The position numbers and the translations under genes are program-made. Under the pieces are notes generated by a model, which saw only the letters and a program-made list of their open reading frames with translations, had not been told where the DNA came from and searched no databases. Positions 60,384 to 64,000 of a DNA stretch of 64,000 nucleotides are shown here, in pieces. Source of the stretch: Streptomyces sp. NRRL F-5630 (lineage in GTDB: Bacteria > Actinomycetota > Actinomycetes > Streptomycetales > Streptomycetaceae); contig NZ_JOGO01000014.1 in NCBI RefSeq assembly GCF_000719475.1, forward strand, positions 34,155 to 98,154, written 5' to 3'. The number at the start of each line of letters is the position of its first letter. The first letter of the stretch is position 1.

Positions 60384-61708
60384 AGTACGACAGCATCCTC
60401 GACACCATCGGGCAGACCCCGCTCGTCCGGATCGACCCGGCGGTGCACGGGCTGCGCTCCACCGAGCTGTACGCGAAGCTGGAGTTCTTCAATCCCTTCG
60501 GCTCGGTGAAGGACCGCGCGGCCTGGGGCATGGCACGCCCCGCCCTCGGTGACGCCGCCGCGCGGGGCGCCGAGGTCGTCGAGCTGTCCAGCGGGAACAC
60601 CGCGAAGGCGCTCGCCGTCATCGCCTCGATGCACGGGCTCGGCTTCCGCAGTGTCACGAACCGCATGAAGATACCCGAGGTGAAGGAACTGCTGCTCCTG
60701 CTCGGGGCGGAGATCGAGGAACTCCCCGGCCAGAGCGAGTGCCTGGACCCGACGGACACCGAGGACCCGCTCACCCGCTTCCACCGCGAACTGAGCGTCC
60801 CCGGCGGCTCGTTCCTCCACACCGACCAGTACTTCAACCCGGCGAACGCGCGGGCGCACGAGGAGGGCACCGGGCCGGAGATCATCGCGGACCTCGGAGG
60901 ACGGGCGCCCGACTGGTTCGTCGCGGGGGTCGGCACGGCGGGCTCGTCCTCCGGGGTCGCGCGGGCGCTGCGGGCCGCCGACGGCGACGTCCGGGTGCTC
61001 GGGCTCGTCGCGGAGAAGTCGGACTTCGTGCCGGGGATCAGGAACCTCGACGAGGTGCAGGAGGTGGGGCTCTTCGACCCGGCGACGTACGACCTCATCG
61101 AAGCGGTCGGCTCGCTCGACGCGATCGACGGGATGGTCGAGCTGATCCGGCGCTGCGGCATCCTGGCGGGCCCGACCGGCGGCGCGGCCTATCACGGCGC
61201 CGTGCGGCGGCTGCGCGAGGTCGAGGCGAACGAGCCGGAGCGGCGGCGCACGGCGGTCTTCGTCGTGTGCGACCGCGTCGAGAGCTACCTGAGCTACGTA
61301 CGGGCCCGGCGTCCCGAACTCCTCGGCGCCTCCGCCTCCTTGGCCACGCGCACAGCCGCTTCGGTCGGCGAGGAGGAGCGTGCCGGGGTGCACCGGATGG
61401 CCGTCGCCGAGGCGCGGAAGTGGCTGCTGCACGAGCAGCCGCTCGTGGTGGACCTGCGCGGGCCGCACGCCTACGCGGCCCAGCACATCGAGGGCTCGGT
61501 GAACATCGCGGACGAGCTGTTCGCCGAACTCCTGCGCGGCGGGCTGCCGTTCAGCAAGAGCCGGCCGGTACTGCTCGCCTGTCCCGTCGGCGAGAAGTCG
61601 GTCGGGTACGCGGCGGTGCTGACCCGGATGGGCCATCCGGACGTGCGCAGCCTCGACGGCGGGGTCATCGCGTGGCGCGACGCGGGCGCGCCGCTGGTGC
61701 GGGAGTGA
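60380..61708 (+). CDS. Cysteine synthase-like PLP enzyme fused to rhodanese domain
   Basis: 442 aa. The fold-II domain has K44 in NPFGSVKDRAAWGM (PLP Lys) and ELSSGNTAKAL (substrate loop), with GVGTAGSSSGVARAL binding phosphate. From about 330 a rhodanese-like domain: PLVVDLRGPHAYAAQHIEGS, with candidate active Cys in LLACPVGEKS at about 400. The fusion suggests sulfur delivery to or from an alanyl-PLP intermediate. Starts ATGA within the previous stop and is 11 bases before the SufS gene. Confidence 0.85.
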   Translation: MKYDSILDTIGQTPLVRIDPAVHGLRSTELYAKLEFFNPFGSVKDRAAWGMARPALGDAAARGAEVVELSSGNTAKALAVIASMHGLGFRSVTNRMKIPEVKELLLLLGAEIEELPGQSECLDPTDTEDPLTRFHRELSVPGGSFLHTDQYFNPANARAHEEGTGPEIIADLGGRAPDWFVAGVGTAGSSSGVARALRAADGDVRVLGLVAEKSDFVPGIRNLDEVQEVGLFDPATYDLIEAVGSLDAIDGMVELIRRCGILAGPTGGAAYHGAVRRLREVEANEPERRRTAVFVVCDRVESYLSYVRARRPELLGASASLATRTAASVGEEERAGVHRMAVAEARKWLLHEQPLVVDLRGPHAYAAQHIEGSVNIADELFAELLRGGLPFSKSRPVLLACPVGEKSVGYAAVLTRMGHPDVRSLDGGVIAWRDAGAPLVRE

Positions 61709-61719
61709 GGGGGGCGACC

Positions 61720-62919
61720 ATGTCCGGGGACGACTGGGAGGAACTGGCCGACTGGCAGCGGGAGATACGTGCCCAGTTCCCTATCCTCGCGGCGGAGCCG
61801 CACCTCGCGTACCTCGACAGCGCGGCGACCGCGCAGAAGCCGCGCGCGGTGCTCGACGCCGTCACGGCGTACCTCACCACGAGCAACGCCAACGCCGCGC
61901 GCGGCACGTACCCCTGGGCCAATCGCACGACGCGGATGATCGAGGAGGTGCGCGCGCGTGTGAAGTCCTTCCTCGGCGACCCCGCGCCGTCCCGCTCGCG
62001 TGTGCACTTCACGAGCGGGACGAGCGAGGGGCTGCGCATGATCGCGCGGGACTGGCTGCCCGGGCACCTGCGGGACGGGGACGAGATCGTGGTGCCCTTC
62101 GCGGACCACGAGGCGAACGCCTCGCCGTGGCTGGAGGCCCGCGACCTGCTCGCGGCGCGCGGGGTCCGGATCACGGTGCACGAGATGCCGGTGCAGAGCG
62201 GCTCGGGCGACTACGACCTGACGGCCCTCGCCGCGCTGCTCACCCCGCGCACGCGGTTCCTCGCGCTGACCCACGTGCACCACGTCTACGGCGCGGACAT
62301 GAACGTGCACCGGGTGCGCGAACTCGCCGGGGACGACGTGGTGCTGTGTCTCGACGCGGCGCAGAGCGTGGGGCACCTGCCGGTCTCGCTGGCCGCGCTC
62401 GACGTGGACTTCCTCGTCTTCTCGGGGCACAAGGCGTTCGCGCTGCCGGGCACGGGCGCGGTGTGGTCGCGCGAGGTGCGCGGGGCGCCGCTGGTGCCGG
62501 GCGGCTGGGACGGGACGCCGAACACGGTGGGGATCGCGAGTCTCGGCGCGGCGCTCGCGTGGCTGGAGGACGCCGGTCTCGGCCGGATCGAGCGCTGGAC
62601 GCGGGGCCTGGCGGAGCGGCTCACCGACGGCCTGAGCGCGTTGCCCGCGTACGAGGTGCTCGGCTGCCCGCTGAGTCTCGCGCGGGGGACCCGCGTGCAG
62701 CAACGGCAGAGCATCGTCACGTTCCGCCATCGGGACATCGAGTCGGTCGATCTGGGATTCATCCTCTTCAGTGAAGGCTTCATGGTGCGGGCCGACGGCC
62801 TGTGCCAGGCGAGCGGAGGAGAAAAGCGCAGCTCAGTGCGGGTGAGCCTGCATGTGTACAACACCCTGGAGGAGATCGACCGGCTCCTGGTGACGCTGCG
62901 CGGCCTGACGCCGAGCTGA
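61720..62919 (+). CDS. SufS-like cysteine desulfurase/aminotransferase V
   Basis: 399 aa. Group II layout: YLDSAATAQKPRAVLDAV, FTSGTSEGLRM, CLDAAQSVGHLPV, PLP Lys in FSGHKAFALPGTGAVW (about 236), and near the end VRADGLCQAS, whose Cys (about 360) occupies the SufS nucleophile position, then SVRVSLHVYNT. It could supply sulfur to the rhodanese fusion. ATG 61720 with GGGGGG upstream. No Suf partners nearby, so likely pathway-specific. Confidence 0.88.
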   Translation: MSGDDWEELADWQREIRAQFPILAAEPHLAYLDSAATAQKPRAVLDAVTAYLTTSNANAARGTYPWANRTTRMIEEVRARVKSFLGDPAPSRSRVHFTSGTSEGLRMIARDWLPGHLRDGDEIVVPFADHEANASPWLEARDLLAARGVRITVHEMPVQSGSGDYDLTALAALLTPRTRFLALTHVHHVYGADMNVHRVRELAGDDVVLCLDAAQSVGHLPVSLAALDVDFLVFSGHKAFALPGTGAVWSREVRGAPLVPGGWDGTPNTVGIASLGAALAWLEDAGLGRIERWTRGLAERLTDGLSALPAYEVLGCPLSLARGTRVQQRQSIVTFRHRDIESVDLGFILFSEGFMVRADGLCQASGGEKRSSVRVSLHVYNTLEEIDRLLVTLRGLTPS

Positions 62920-62985
62920 TGGAAACCATTTTCACCTGTAGATTCGGGGGCCTCGACAGGAAACAGACGGTAAGGGTGGTGCGGC

Positions 62986-63810
62986 ATGGGGCTCTCTCTG
63001 CCCACGGCCGAGCGGTGGGTGGACCGCTGGGAACGGCAGCAGCAGCGGTACGCGGTCGACCGCGAGGAACGCTTCACGGTCGTCACGGACGTCGTGGAGC
63101 ATGTGACGGAGGGGCAGGCGCGCCCGTACGTACTCGATCTGGGCTGCGGTCCGGGGTCGCTGCCCGCCAGGCTCAGCGCCCGCCTGCCGCATGCCCGGAT
63201 CGTGGCGGTGGACATGGACCCGCTACTGCTCGAACTGGCCCGTACGCGCCACCCCCACGCGGCGCGGTACGTCCAGGCGGTCATCGGCGAGGAGGGGTGG
63301 ACCGGGCGGCTCGGACTGACCGGCCCGGTGGACGCGGTGGTGTCCACGACGGCGCTGCACTACCTGCCGGAGGAGGACCTGCGGCGCGCGTACGCGGACC
63401 TGACCGGGGTGCTGCGGCCCGGCGGCGTGCTGGTCAACGCCGACCACCTCGGCTGCGGTTCCGCCGCGCTCGCCGGGATCGCCGCGCACGTGGGCGCCCG
63501 GCGGGCACGGCGGGCGGGAGCCCTGGACAGCGAGGACTGGGAGAGCTGGTGGGCGGCGGCGGCGGACGATCCCGAGCTGGGCGAGCTGTGCGCGCTCCGG
63601 GAGCCGAGCCGGTTCGGCGGGACGAGCGGGCTGAGCCTCGGTACGCACATCGAACTGCTGCGCGCGGCGGGGTTCGCGCACGCCGGTCCGGTGTGGCAGG
63701 TGGGAACGAGCCATGCGCTGGTCGCGGCGCTTCCGGAAAGGCCGGGAAATAGCGCGTCTCAGGCGGGCGCGGAAGCCAGGGAATTCTGCACTCTGCACAA
63801 TGCAGAATGA
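62986..63810 (+). CDS. Class I SAM-dependent methyltransferase
   Basis: 274 aa. Motif I VLDLGCGPGSLPARL, VAVDMDPLLLELAR and VLRPGGVLVNADH are clear. N-terminus (AERWVDRWERQQQRYAVDRE) is helical. ATG 62986, 66 bases after the desulfurase stop, same strand: last visible gene of the operon. Substrate unknown; the product of the PLP enzymes is a candidate. Confidence 0.85.
   Translation: MGLSLPTAERWVDRWERQQQRYAVDREERFTVVTDVVEHVTEGQARPYVLDLGCGPGSLPARLSARLPHARIVAVDMDPLLLELARTRHPHAARYVQAVIGEEGWTGRLGLTGPVDAVVSTTALHYLPEEDLRRAYADLTGVLRPGGVLVNADHLGCGSAALAGIAAHVGARRARRAGALDSEDWESWWAAAADDPELGELCALREPSRFGGTSGLSLGTHIELLRAAGFAHAGPVWQVGTSHALVAALPERPGNSASQAGAEAREFCTLHNAE
63783..63808 (+). terminator. Hairpin overlapping the methyltransferase stop
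   Basis: ATTCTGCA (63783-63790) and TGCAGAAT (63801-63808) are perfect inverted repeats with a 10-base loop, spanning the last codons. Possible terminator or transcript-stabilising hairpin. The remaining 63811-64000 has no supported gene. Confidence 0.4.
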
Positions 63811-64000
63811 CGGGTCCTCACTGTTTTACACAGAGTCGCCTCGCACGGGGTGCGGGTTTTCAAGATCAGGGGCGCGATTTCTGCGGTCCACGGGAACCGG
63901 GTAAGCGCTGTCCCGTAATCCCACGAGGCTGAGGGTCATGCCGTGTCCGGGTCGGCGTCGATGGCACCGGCTGAGCGAAGCGAACGCCCGAGGTTTCCGG

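Overview
The window is about 72% GC, densely coding, with strong third-position GC bias and many GTG starts and 4-base gene overlaps. Two XRE(DUF5753)/DUF397 regulator pairs, conservon-type roadblock and GTPase proteins, an RsbW-like ATPase, xylAB with a ROK repressor and CbtAB under a B12 riboswitch all point to Streptomyces or a close relative. No rRNA, tRNA or CRISPR array was recognised.

Layout. (1) 1-6.5 kb, minus strand: a translationally coupled eight-gene operon encoding a radical SAM protein with CX2CX2C spacing, an enolase-superfamily enzyme, an unknown protein, a HAD protein, a methyltransferase, a PhyH-type Fe(II)/2OG oxygenase, a YrdC/Sua5-like protein and a divergent phosphoketolase that runs off the left edge. 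A perfect palindrome lies in its leader. I read it as an uncharacterised biosynthetic cluster. (2) 6.8-10.2 kb: DUF397/XRE pair, divergent TPR-type regulator and an SDR, with palindromes and terminators. (3) 10.4-16.6 kb: RsbW-like ATPase, then five genes joined by 4-base overlaps: GH15, sensor-kinase-like ATPase (one-base frameshift), a regulator built of four LuxR-like HTH units, an M14-type zinc peptidase and a small Cys-rich protein. (4) 16.6-19.4 kb: lower-GC debris and a large serine integrase abutting the 3' end of a YjbQ-family gene, which looks like an attachment junction. Some or all of the DNA to its left may be an integrated element.

(5) 19.4-29.9 kb, mostly core: YjbQ, flavin monooxygenase, MltG, a MarR/ABC-exporter divergon with a perfect operator-like palindrome, a D-lactate-dehydrogenase-like FAD/Fe-S protein, an L,D-transpeptidase-like lipoprotein and a second XRE/DUF397 pair. 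(6) 30-33.8 kb: a heterodimeric ABC transporter with complementary degenerate ATP sites, preceded by an iron box. (7) 34.5-47.8 kb: YdjM-like protein, Ski2-type helicase, TesB, a Pro-rich DUF6397-like protein, partial conservon, PPOX protein, riboswitch-cbtBA with a phosphatase-like protein lacking RHG, methyltransferase, macrodomain. (8) 48.4-52.9 kb: xylA divergent from xylB-ROK repressor. (9) 53-56 kb: amidase, ilvE with a linker insertion, class A beta-lactamase.

(10) 56-63.8 kb: a NUDIX/methyltransferase fusion, then a four-gene operon with a Y4yA/LysA-like PLP enzyme, a cysteine synthase-rhodanese fusion, a SufS-like desulfurase and a methyltransferase. Paired palindromes, one resembling a Zur box, lie upstream. 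This looks like a second unassigned pathway centred on sulfur and amino-acid chemistry. Regions 1 and 10, and the five-gene operon of region 3, are the best candidates for undescribed systems.
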